The position numbers were made by a program, and so were the translations under genes. The notes below the pieces were generated by a model. The model ran no database searches. It was given only the letters and a program-made list of their open reading frames with translations, and was not told the DNA's origin. A stretch of DNA of 64,000 bases from Sphagnum compactum (Eukaryota; Bryophyta; Sphagnopsida; Sphagnales), in assembly GCA_965153455.1 (NCBI GenBank), contig OZ234502.1:3451267-3515266 (forward strand), written 5' to 3'. This document shows, one piece after another, positions 48,601 through 59,165 of this stretch. The stretch's first letter is position 1, and each line of letters starts with the position of its first letter.

Positions 48601-49085
48601 ATCTTTTGATATCAAAAACCAATTGCTTGCAATAGGTCAGCCGTATTTCTCTATGTCAAAAATCAATCACTTGCAAATAGGTCGGCCATGGTGATGGGAG
48701 ATGTGTTATGAAGGGGTGGAACTTGGGAAATAGCTAAGCCAATGAGTACCATCTCACTTAAGATGGAGGATGCTTGCTTTCTTTGGAATGTGATTGAAAC
48801 TTTTTGACGAAGAAAAAGTAACCAAGAAAAACACTAACATTTTTCTTGTCAATCTATGTTTTCCAAAAAAATGTGTATACCTTATCTCTAGGCTAACATT
48901 GTCCTAACACTGAGTTAACACCCTTTGCCACATGGGCAGCCACATCATTTTGATTTACCATCTCAGGTCTGAATTCATAAAAACATTTGCACTTTGTACC
49001 TCTTAACATCGAGTTCACACTGGGTTGACATCAAGTGTGATTCCACCTTAAGATGCCTTACTCAAGAAGTGAAGGTAGCAGTGTA
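45670..49085. other. AT-rich intergenic DNA
   Basis: No gene recognised in about 3.4 kb. Weakly similar phrases with taacactgagttaacac and taacatcgagttcacac occur near 48,908 and 49,003; a related phrase lies near 22,128. Open frames of 60-66 codons here show no domain. Confidence 0.5.
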
Positions 49086-49329
49086 GGTGCTGGCTCACCC
49101 TGGCCGCAAGAAATTCCATCGCGTAGGAATCCTTTATAAATGTGTTTCAGCTGAGAATTTTGCCTTCCTGCACTTGGAATTTTTGTGTCTTCCCGGTTTC
49201 AAGAGAACCTACAAAGAACACATTTTGGAGCCTCCACTGTTCAAGGGTGCTACTGCAGAGCTAGCGACGCATATTTAGGTGATTTTGTGCTGGATTCGTA
49301 TGTTCGAGTTTTGAATGAACCCAGGACAA
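49086..49329 (+). promoter_or_regulatory. 5' leader of the DnaJ-type gene with a 4-codon uORF
   Basis: A minimal upstream frame, ATG TTC GAG TTT TGA, occupies 49,300-49,314 and its stop abuts the next ATG at 49,315, which is in frame with the main ORF. The main start is more likely 49,330 (acaaATGGCT, close to the plant consensus). A short uORF this close could lower or modulate translation. The promoter further upstream is not resolved. Confidence 0.45.
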
Positions 49330-50593
49330 ATGGCTATGGAATTGAGGCTGGCAATCTGCAACTTAACGGCGCTGGATAACCTTCCTCCTCGCCGCGTCTG
49401 CTCTGTTGGGTCTTTCGCATCGCGCAGAGGTCAGTCTTGCCGTTTCTCTGAATTGGGTCTTCAAAGTCAGAATTCGTTTTTCCGCATTGTGGGGTTGGCA
49501 AAGAGGCGGAATTTAAACATGCAGGGTGGTGATACTTGGGGTTCGATTTAGGGCTTGGAGAGACATGGAGGTCAAAACCGCAGCGTTGTGGAGACCTTCA
49601 GACCAAGGTGAGACCACTACAAGCAAGCCTCAGAAATCTCAGAACTTGCAAAGTTTGGACATTCACAAACAAGCTTACTGCCGTGCACCTCAGACGTTTT
49701 TGGTGCCGGTCAGAAGTCAAGCGTGTTTTTTAATGGTATATGGAACTCCCTGAAGCTTTTGAGTGTCTGAGCTGGGATGATTGTGGAACATTTCCAGAGT
49801 GGAGAGCATCGACTGATACCGAGGTGAACACTCTGCATTACCAAGTTGGTGGGCATATTCTAAAGTTTCTCTTTTGGGCATATTTCAGGTCATCAATCTG
49901 CATTAATTATTGCACCAGCCTTTGAAACCCATGAACCTCTATGCCTGTCTTACTGGGGTTATGTCTCTATAGCAAGGGGATTGCAGACAATGACCAACAG
50001 AGAAGACAGAGGATGGTGGTAGCAGCAGCATTTCCAACTGCACTATCAGCTGCAGTCACTTTGGTTGTTGTTGGAGCAGCAGTAGCCACCATTTTCAAAA
50101 ACAAAGAGAAGCTCCAAAGCTTGGAAGTAGCAAAGGTGAGACCTATCCTGAGCAAGTCATGCATGAGGCTCTGTGTGCTCAGGCCTATTTTTAGGGTTTC
50201 TGGTATGAGTGTGATTTTTGGGTTTTCAGGAGGAGTGTGGAGAATGCAATGGCTCAGGACTGTGTCCAGCATGTAATGGTGAGGGCTTTTTGCTCAAGAA
50301 TCTAACTCCAGAAGCTGCAGCCAAGGCAAGATCCAGAGCAGTGGATGCTGCTACACGCTACACTGCAGGGTACAACAATCCTCCCCTGATTTCCAGTTTC
50401 TTGTTCTGGGGTCCTGACATTTAAGTCCTTATCCCAAAAGTCCATTTCATTGATAATATCATCGATTTCAGAATATGAAAGGCTGTGATCTTCTTTTTGC
50501 TGCAGGTTAGCAAAGAAGTGGAGTTATTGCAGTACATGTTCAGGAACTCGAAGTTGTCCAGCATGTAGAGGCCAAGGATTCATTGATGAATAA
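49330..50593 (+). CDS. Small DnaJ-type cysteine-rich zinc-finger protein, probably plastid (4 exons)
   Basis: Exons 49330-49429, 49987-50135, 50230-50369, 50506-50593; all GT-AG, phases agree, 158 aa. The first about 40 residues are rich in Ser/Arg/hydrophobics with few acids, like a chloroplast transit peptide. A hydrophobic segment at about 44-70 (AFPTALSAAVTLVVVGAAVA) could span a membrane. Two four-cysteine clusters follow: CGECNGSGLCPAC (86-98) and CSTCSGTRSCPAC (138-150), separated by a helical AAAKARSRAVDAATRYTAG segment and KKWSYC. This is the zinc-binding part of DnaJ without a J domain, as in plant BSD2/LQY1-like and other 'DnaJ-related' plastid proteins, which assist Rubisco or photosystem II assembly or thiol exchange. 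The exact orthologue is not settled. A start at 49315 would add five residues. Confidence 0.85.
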
Positions 50594-51460
50594 CTGCAAT
50601 AGCTATCATGAACTCTGGAATGAAAATTTGAGAGGTACTGCACTTCTGAAAGTATGTTCTAGAATGTTTTGCATGGAAGAGATTGATAGCCATGAGCCTT
50701 GAGCCTTGACTCCATATTATGTGCTTAGAACCTGCTGATGTGAATCCCTTCAGTTTATTGGTTAAACCAACTAATACAGGATGATTTCAATGCAGACTAT
50801 CAAAGGCAGAACTGTGTTGATCATCAAAGCATACTCAAAATATTGCAGTCTATGAACTAAGTCTCGGTTCAAACCAATTGTAAATCAAGCTGGTGGCTCC
50901 TCCCACAATTAAAATTCATTTCAAACTATCAGTCTTACAAATGTTCTCTGGAAGAATCCTACTCCTTCAGGCTTCCAGTATGCTCTTGGTTGTTTCTGAT
51001 TGGTAGGATTGCTATTTCCAGTTCTTGGAGCATCATTTAGAGCAGACCTCCTTCAGCTTGGTTTGCTTCCTGAGTTTTGATCTCTAATATGGTCTGTAAT
51101 TGTAATAGTGGTGTTTGTCATACTAGTATCTGCTTCCCTCCCTTCCCTTTCTGAACAAAACTGCAATTCAGTTGTGTGTTTTGTTTTGCTCAAGCTTTGA
51201 CACATGAATTATCGCTTGCCTACACTTTTTTTCAAAGTGGCCATCTCCTTAGCTTGTGAAGGTAGGCACTTCTACAGAGGCATATCTGCACCAAGAAATA
51301 GACTTTAAGTCAAGCCTGACCCATTGTGGGCCGCACTACCAACCCTCCGTCAATATTTGACTTGCCTTGTCTCCAATTGCATTGATATGCATGAAAATTA
51401 GGTTTGTTGGCTCTGCCTCTGAGGGTAGACACCAGTGTTGTGTGGTTATTTGATTTTTGA
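50594..51460 (+). other. Probable 3' UTR and downstream flank of the DnaJ-type gene
   Basis: Sequence of fairly even composition without an open frame of note follows the stop codon, compatible with a 3' UTR of a few hundred bases. Nothing else was recognised. Confidence 0.4.
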
Positions 51461-51463
51461 AAT

Positions 51464-51586
51464 AACCTTCAGTTCCAGTTTTTGAAGATTTTGGAAAATC
51501 GAAGAACCTCCAGTTCCGGGTTTTTGGAAATTTGGAAAATCAAAGAACCTCCAGTTCCGGGTTTTTGAAAGTTGTGGGAGTCAAAG
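51464..51586. repeat. 41-bp tandem repeat, three copies
   Basis: aacctncagttcc starts at 51464, 51505 and 51546, exactly 41 bp apart. Units share gttttt(g)gaa and ttggaaaatc(g/a)aag. Confidence 0.88.
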
Positions 51587-51648
51587 AATGTGCCAGTTAT
51601 GGTTCCTTCCCGGGGTGGTTATTTGAGCATCAAAGAACCAACAGTTGT

Positions 51649-51683
51649 ATTTTATGGTGCTTTAGCCTAAAGAACCATAAAAT
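51649..51683. other. Near-perfect 16-bp inverted repeat with 3-base loop
   Basis: ATTTTATGGTGCTTTA, loop gcc, then TAAAGAACCATAAAAT: 15 of 16 positions pair. The stem lies in a non-coding region about 60 bp after the 41-bp array. Without a T run on the 3' side it does not look like a terminator, and in a plant nuclear context it is most likely a recombination or MITE relic. Confidence 0.7.
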
Positions 51684-51749
51684 GTTACAAATTTTGCAAT
51701 GGTTATAAACTGGTTCTTTGATATTGTAAACAATGTGTAGTAATGACTG

Positions 51750-51945
51750 TTGTTTGCATGCAAGAACTTTTTTGACAAACTTCTTTAGGGTTGCTGGAAC
51801 AATCTTAGAAGGCAAGAGGGCAAGTTCAGGTATGTTTGCTCAACTCCAATGTTTGAATGCAAGAATTCTTTGACAAGTTCTTTAGGGTTGCTGGAAGAAT
51901 TTTTATAAAAGCAAGTTCAGTTATGTCCACAAATGCTCAACTATC
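51750..51945. repeat. About 99-bp tandem duplication
   Basis: Two diverged copies of a block with tgcaagaa(c/t)t, tttgacaa(a/g)ttctttagggttgctgga and gcaagttcag(g/t)tatgt are offset by about 99 bp (tgcaagaa at 51759 and 51858). Confidence 0.75.
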
Positions 51946-52498
51946 AATTCCATCATTTGTCAAGTACATGCGAGCAAAACCTCTCTCTAAAGTAACTTCA
52001 AGTTGCAAATTTGCAAATTTGCATATTATCACTAAAGCCAATAATGGCTATAGTCAGTCTGCCACCGTGCTACAAAAAACTTGAAAGGGGAGGTCTGCAA
52101 TAGTCCAAGCTCCTCCTCTTTGTTGTGCCTGCAATTTGCACTAGATGAGCACTTCTCTTAAAGCATCATCACAACATTCTATGTTGTTGACATGCATTTT
52201 GTTTATTGCCTTCACAGGTACATGAAAGATGGTTTTGAGCTTGCACTAAGGGAAAACCCCATCCTACCAAACACACAAGTGCACAACTAGTAGAAATTTG
52301 CCTCCAGCCTATCACAAAGGAAAAGATAAAAATTGTTACCGTTTCTCGGTCACATGCACACAACACAATACCATTCCATGTATATTGAACAAGCATTAAA
52401 CTCAAAAAATAGCACCAATTCACAAATGTTTATCATTTGCAAGATACAAATTGATACTAGGAGCCAAGACCTCGTGAATAACCAAAGTAGATCCATTA

Positions 52499-53052
52499 TC
52501 AATCATGAACATCAAAAGCTTCCATAGGTTCGAAGGCACCTTCGAACTCCTCTTCAAGCTTGTCTACCAAATTTGTTTTAGGATCAATCACCTTTACCAT
52601 ATTTTTTGGAACATTGAAACCAAATCTAGGGTCATTAGGCCAATTTTTGTTCACAAAGATAAATTTCTTAAGGTTGAACTAGGTTGCAACTTACTTAAAC
52701 ACAAATTGGTCAATATTCCAACAAGGGAAAAATTGCAATTGATCTCAATTTGAGATCCTATAATGCCCAAAATTTGTCTTACAAGCAAACCCACAATGGG
52801 AAACATTCTCACATTATAAAGGACATTTGATGTCTTTCTCATCAACTTGAAGCCACCTAAATAATAGCAACTCCCAAATGATATAGTCCTTTGTTGGCTC
52901 ATTGTTGCAACCTGCCATTTCAAAGATGTCCAAGCCACATCCCTCATCAACATCCACTTGAAAAGATTGTGAATAAATTTGAAAGTCTTGAGTACCTTGA
53001 TGGAAGTGTGCATACTAGTTGAACAACATGGTATCAAAGATTTTTTTATCAT
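52499..53052 (-). pseudogene. Dead hAT-family transposase, C-terminal dimerisation region
   Basis: On the minus strand one frame gives MFPIVGLLVRQILGIIGSQI followed by FSLVGILTNL, the typical hAT C-terminal dimerisation motif (FP..g.lAr.iL...gSqie..r.FS.aG...). A second frame upstream gives DIFEMAGCNNEPTKDYIIWE and a third segment after the motif gives FVNKNWPNDPRFGF, ending in EEEFEGAFEPMEAFDVHD before a stop at 52,499. At least two frameshifts and several stops break it. The N-terminal BED finger and most of the catalytic core were not found upstream, so this is a fragment. Confidence 0.7.
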
Positions 53053-54415
53053 ATTATGTTACAATTACAATTTTTGATCTTGGAATAAATTGTTTATAAT
53101 CTTGTCTTGTGTCAAATTTTATTCTATATGAAGGTAGATCTTGTAGTTTTGTAGTTCTTTTAAATTTTGTTGTTCTTGATTGAGTAGTTTTCTTCAAAAT
53201 TTGAATTTAAACAATGTAGTTGCCATAAGGATTTTTTTTCCAAGCCCAATAATTTATTTCAAGAATTGTGTTAAAAGAAGTAGAAATGCATAGGATGGTT
53301 ACCAAAAGCTTGCAAAGGCAATTAAATCAAGCAAAAAATAAGGATCATGAAATGTTTAATCCAACACATGAGGTACAACTTTACCAATGTGAAAATCAAA
53401 AGGTTGCGACACTTCTATGTGCATGCAACAACAAAGATCTGCAAATGCTAAAAATAAAATATTAACTTGCAAAATACATGATGGTTCTAACATGAAAGAA
53501 TGATTCCATAGGAAGCCCAAATTGTAGGAGTGATGAAGCATTATAATATTTGAAATCGTCATTCCAAGAAGGAGGGAAATTTGGAAGGCTCTTCGAATTC
53601 AAGAAATGAACTAGTGAGGGAACATGCAATTCCACATTTGAGGCAACTCGTGCTAGAGGAGGCAGACCAAGGATTACAAACCCCTTGGCATTCAAATTTG
53701 TAAGGTTTTTGGGAGGAAAAAGAATGGCTTATGACCAAATATGTAAATAGGATACTTGTTTAAAAGTTCAAAACCCCACCATATATGAACCATTAAAAGA
53801 GTGGGAAGATTCCATAAACAACAATGCATGCATTTGTTTATGGAGAAATGGTAAACACCAATTCTGTACAAGAACCACTAATTATGTATACCACATAGTC
53901 ATTAAGAAGACCATAAGTATTTTGATGAACTCCATTGCACAATATAGTGCATCGATTTTTTGTTCCAATTGCATAATTATTTAAAATAGTGTCAACAATT
54001 ACAAAAGTAAATCTCGTAACAATTTGCAATAGATGTAATGATCTAAGAGTGAAGTGTCTTGTTGGAACAATCATGATGGTGGATTGACAACTAATGCATT
54101 GCCAAGTTTAATCATTGGACAAGATCCCTAGACCTTTACCTTATGTAACCAACCTCATATCAAACAACTATTTGGTGAATTTATTTTACCCTACCTATAT
54201 AAACCACATGAAATGTGGACATAAAAAATATTCCAACTTGAATAATCTATGGAGGTGGAAGAGGGCAACCACAAGATTTAGATCCAAATGGAAGCCAGAA
54301 TGTTCAATCTGAAAGCAATTCAACAAAATGACCCATGGGCTGTCCCATTCAACTATTGTGCCTATAACCATGTTGCCTAGAATAACATCAATGCAATACC
54401 CAAGATCAACATATT
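53053..54415. other. AT-rich spacer
   Basis: No gene recognised. Minus-strand frames at 53462-53695 and 53838-54074 could be more of the hAT element in other frames, but I see no motif that proves it. Confidence 0.4.
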
Positions 54416-54419
54416 GGCA

Positions 54420-54720
54420 ACAAATAATTACTATAGTTGTGGGTACATTGGTACATGAACTGTAATTGTACCGTATCCAATATCCACATACATACTTGCA
54501 AGGGATGATTATTGCAATTCCTCATACATTTGTACATGAATTTGCAATCATAACACTAGCTGGTTGCAACACCAATGTATGTGCAAATGACAATCACTAT
54601 AGTTCTTGGCACATTGGTACATGAACTTGTAATGACAACCCAACATGCAAATACAACATATGTGCCTAGAGCATGTACTTCAATTTTTGGTAATTAGTAC
54701 ATGAAACTATATCACCATTA
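54420..54720. repeat. About 82-bp degenerate tandem repeat, four copies
   Basis: acattngtacatgaa-type phrases start at 54445, 54526, 54611 and 54691 (spacing 81, 85, 80), each preceded by actatagtt(g/c)t or an equivalent and followed by tgtaat-nacaac. Confidence 0.75.
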
Positions 54721-54845
54721 TTTAATGAACCCATGACAACAATGCAATACCCATCAACATCAACAATGTATGTGTCACATACACCATCACCACCACAACT
54801 AGTCTAAAAAGGGAACCACTTGAACCACCATGACCATCAAGGAAC

Positions 54846-55400
54846 TTGTCGATGATTATAATAAAATCATTAATTCCTCTTAAGCATCCAAACATGAAAG
54901 GCTTGAATTATTTTAAGTATTTGAAACGAATGGATTTTGATGCACATGTGCATGTATTCAAAGTCATGATCCAAGTTAATAGTGAAATAGAAGGTGCAAA
55001 TATTGTGAATTTTTTTGAATTCACATTCAGAGATTTAGATTTGGATTAGTGTAACAACTACTTGAATGACTATCCAAAAACCAATTTTGAGGAGTTAATT
55101 TAAGCATTCTACAAAAGGTTTCAAATGATGTAGAATGATGAATAGGTGTACATGTAGTTGAAACTTTTTCAAAATGTCAAGAATGAATAACGGAGGTACA
55201 TTATAACCTTTGTTGAAATTGGTGAACAATTTGCAAACCAAAACTTCATATAATTATTATATCACATGTATAGGTTTAGACTACAACCATATTTATGTAT
55301 TATTATAGTAGGTATGAAATGTGTAATTTTACAACATTACAAGGAAGTTTATTATATTATTTGAAATTGCATTTCCAAAAAAGAAAACATCACAAGAAGA
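54846..55400 (+). pseudogene. Dead Ty3/gypsy-type gag (Retrotrans_gag) fragment
   Basis: An open piece (54,846-55,049) reads KGLNYFKYLKRMDFDAHVHV then VFKVMIQVNSEIEGANIVNF and FEFTFRDLD, the layout of plant Ty3/gypsy capsid proteins (helical region before the conserved F..tL...A..WC). The same frame continues with CNNYLNDYPKTNFEEL, AFYKRFQMM, NDE, VYM and LKLF separated by in-frame stops at 55,047 and onward. No long terminal repeats, protease, reverse transcriptase or integrase were found near it, so it is an isolated decayed fragment. Confidence 0.65.
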
Positions 55401-55599
55401 AATTTTGTCCTTTTTCACCTTCACACACTATGATTATTGTCCAATTTGACTACATTTCAATTACATTTGACCATCTTAAGTTTACAAATGGCTTGTTGCA
55501 CTAATTAAAGTCAATATTATTCATGGTTGTTACATTCACTATGTTGTTCACTTATGAATATAATTTGTATCCTATTTAATTTTTTAGTAATTTCAAATT

Positions 55600-56325
55600 A
55601 TTGACGTGAAAATTAAAGTAACATTTAATTTTATTTACATAACGCATTATAATGGTTTAATGATTTTTTGGACATTTTTTCAATTATTGACATGGTACAT
55701 GAGCTAAACCATCAATTTTAACATGTTGAAACCATTATTTAGAAGTTGCATTTTACACTTATGATAATTTATTAAAAGACATGTAACAATTTTAAACCTC
55801 ACATTTATACTGGAATGAATTAATGATTTTTTTCATATCTCTTCAATTATCAACATGTGTACATGGGTTGAACCATTCACTTTTACTATGTTAAAACCAT
55901 TATTCACAATTTGCATCTTACAGTTATTATAATATAATAAAACACATGCAACTTGATATTTTGTAATTATACTTGAATGGCTTAGTGATTTTCTCACATT
56001 TCTTGAACTATCAACATCTTTACATGGGTCGAATCATCCACATTGAACCTATTGAAATCACAATTCAAATGTTGCATATTGCATTTACTATATTGAAACA
56101 CACATAACAACTTAATGCCTCACATTTATACTTGAATGGGTTAGTGAATTTTTTCACATCTAAATTAAATTATTAACATTTGCAAATGTGTTGAATCATT
56201 CATTTTAAACGTGTTAAATCAATTACTCATGAATTGAATTTTGCATTCACCACATTTTTTAAAGATAGACATATAAAAATTTTGCAGGTCTCACATTTAT
56301 ATTTGAATAGGTTAGTGATTAGGTC
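55600..56325. repeat. About 163-bp satellite-like tandem repeat, 4-5 copies
   Basis: Anchor (t)tgattt/tgaatt occurs at 55661, 55824, 55986, 56145 and 56316 (spacing 163, 162, 159, 171). Each unit has cacatttatacttgaatggg, a ttagtgatttt block, a caattatcaacat block with tacatgggttgaacca, and a ttaaaaccattattcacaa segment. Copies are diverged by point changes but stay aligned over most of their length. Confidence 0.85.
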
Positions 56326-58222
56326 AAAATTTTCATACATTCAAAGTTTTGGATGCATGTAAACATCTAAATACAAATTTTTTTAATATTAAATTCTTAT
56401 ACATTTATGTAAATTAGAATGTATAGTTTTCCCCTAGTTTGTTTTAGGCATCATGGACAAGTTTATTATTACGAATGTCCACGATGCCACACCAAAAAAA
56501 CCCCAAAAATAATCTTTAATTTGTTCTCCATTTTTTTCCTTTTAGTGCATGAAAGAAAAAAATCATGTTCAAAATTATTATTATTATTATTATGGAAAAT
56601 TATCAATATTCTAGACTTATTATTTTTATATTAAAAATGATTTATCAAAAAATTTAAACTTTTTTTGTTTCGTTTAAACATTTAGAGATGAATTTTAAAT
56701 TTTCATTTTAAAAAATCAAATAAATGAATGCATTATAAATGATGATAATAATAATGACATCATTTTTTCAAAATATTTTTTTTTTCAAAATTTTAATCTT
56801 CTTCAAGATCATTTAAAAAAAATTAGAAATGTTTTGGCTATAAACCATATATGGAGGTACAAATTTGTGAAAATATTATATATTTTGGCAACAAGTCCTA
56901 TAACCCATTGTAAAATAATACCATGTAAAAAAATAATAATGTAATTTTTTTAATTAATTTTTTTTGGTTAATGTTGATGGCCCTTTTGTTTGCAAAATGG
57001 TGAAAATTCACCACAAAAAGACACTCAATTACATATTTGTTTTAAATTTTCAGAAAAATTGGATAAGGTTTACAATGATTTCAAAGATTGACCTTAAAAG
57101 TTTTCAAATAAAAATTTGATGTTCGAATTGTTTATGCGTTTAATGTTAAAATTATTAGAATTACTTTTAAGTTTTATTCATTAAGAGGAACCATTTTTCT
57201 TTGAAATTTGTGACTTCAAGTTTTTGGCAATATTTTTGTAGTTTACATTTTTCCTTGAATTTTCACTATTTGTTTCATTTTTTCCCTAAAAAAAATTGCT
57301 AAGTTAGGAAAATTCAGAAAAAAAAAAAAAAAGTTCGTTGTGGGGGGGGGAGGGGTGGTTATCCAACTATTTAAACCTTAAATTTCACCAAATTGAATTG
57401 CTTTTACTTTTACAAAGGAAAACATGTTAACAGGATTTTTACATCATTAAAAAAAGGAAATAATATGTTGTGATTTTGTTTTCAAAGTTATGTAATTAAT
57501 CATTTGTATTAATGTATGATTCATCTTGTTAAACAAATATGGTCTTATAATTAAATGACTATATTGAGTACTTAATTAATGTTTATTCTTGTGTTAATTT
57601 TGCCAATTAAAAAGGGGTAACAACATCAAGAAAGGATTTTTTTGAAAGAAAGTTTTTTTTTGTCAAATTTAAAATATATACTATCAAATTTTTACAATAA
57701 AATATGATAAGCAACCATAATACTGAAATTTTTTAACAAGTTTCCAACCACACAACTTGTTTATGACCAAATGTGACAATTTTCTTATGGATGATTACCA
57801 TTTTAACAACATTGCAAAAATAAATAAATAGTTTGTATTTAATCAGACTGGAGAAAATAAAAACTTGCAATTTTACAAAAATTGGACATAATTTATGTAT
57901 TGAAAATAAAATTATAAAATATTCAATGAATATTTTTGAATTGACATTGAATTTACAAAGATCCAAGGTCAATTTAGACAAAAAAATTTTATAGTTTCAT
58001 GACATGCAATTTTAAGTTTTTTTTTTAACCTTTTAAATTTAATTTTGTTATATATATATTTTTTGAATGCATTATTGAATAAGCTTCAAGATCATGTTTT
58101 CATTTGTAGCATTTGAAAAAAAATTGAAAAAAAAAAATGTTAAAGTTTGAATTTCCTAAACAATTTTCATGTTAAACACAATAAAGATAAACTTTTTTTC
58201 CTTTGTCAATAAAATTTTGAAA

Positions 58223-58278
58223 TGGGTTGGTGATTAAAACCTTGGTGTGCTTCCACGAAATTTTGGGTTCAATCCTTG
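58223..58278 (+). other. Possible SINE head (pol III-like boxes)
   Basis: gggttggtgattaaaacc could be a degraded A box and gggttcaatcc (about 58,264-58,274) fits a B box (GGTTCAANNCC) at a plausible distance. A related stretch may exist in reverse near 8,640-8,680. No tRNA fold and no tail were established. Confidence 0.25.
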
Positions 58279-58823
58279 ATGGATGCATGTAGTAATGTAT
58301 TTCTTGCAAATTCAATTTATAACCATGTACATCACAATGAATATACAAACATGTACATCATGGTGAATAATGTCAAATTGTTTTGACCAAATCAAGAAAA
58401 AAAAAACTTTAAATTTTTTTTACGGCATGTCATGACAAAAATACAATCTATGGTTCCATGATTTGGAATCTTTTTTTGGTTTATGATGACATGGCACATT
58501 ATTTCCACATCATATTAACTTAGGACCTCATATATCCATGTCAGAATTTTAAAATTAAAAATTATTTAGTGCAACGTATGACCATCCCAAATGACTAAAA
58601 ATCATTTTGCTAAAAATGTTCTAATCAACTAGTCCTATTTGACCAAAATCACACAAGTTGCATATTAATCAATTTTGTCCCATTTCATTAAAAACCTAAT
58701 GAATTTAGGAAGTGAAAAAATACAAAATTTCTTCTTGTGCATTAACACATTCTCAATTCCACAAGTGGTTAAGATAGGAGCTATTAGAGTGAAATAGCAA
58801 AATAATAACAATGCCAACATATA

Positions 58824-59165
58824 TTGTACGATGTGGATATTTATAAGAATAAGAAGCACGATGAACAAATGCAAGTTGTTGTAAAAATGATGGCACATGC
58901 TAGTAAGCCCCGTAAACCTATCAAACATTCTTGTCACATTGTGGCACATGAGGCCATAAAATTGATGGAATGTCCATGTTTTACTGATATGCAAAATATA
59001 TTTTTAAAAAAACAAAAAGCTTCAAGAGAAAAAAACCATGTTAAAGATGCAAAAATAGGTATTACAATAGTGAACATATTGGTGGTAGGGGTTACCCCAT
59101 GTAGCAAAATCACAATAGGTTTTCAAGACCAAGGAACCTTTGAAGGGCAAAAATATAGCACTTAA
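58824..59165 (+). CDS. Uncharacterised 113-codon open frame, possibly transposon derived
   Basis: MYDVDIYKNKKHDEQMQVVV, then MAHASKPRKPIKHSCHIV, AHEAIKLMECPCFTDMQNIF, a K-rich linker and IGITIVNILVVGVTPCSKIT, TIGFQDQGTFEGQK. It reads like real protein in an otherwise random AT-rich background. The EAIKLMECPCFTDMQNIF part reminds me of the region between capsid and protease in some plant Ty3/gypsy polyproteins, but this is only an impression and the family is not established. There is no second exon or neighbouring transposon domain. Confidence 0.3.
   Translation: MYDVDIYKNKKHDEQMQVVVKMMAHASKPRKPIKHSCHIVAHEAIKLMECPCFTDMQNIFLKKQKASREKNHVKDAKIGITIVNILVVGVTPCSKITIGFQDQGTFEGQKYST

Noticed and set aside
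51649-51683. Rho-independent-type terminator
   Set aside because: This is a plant nuclear context, there is no T tract after the stem, and no gene ends here.
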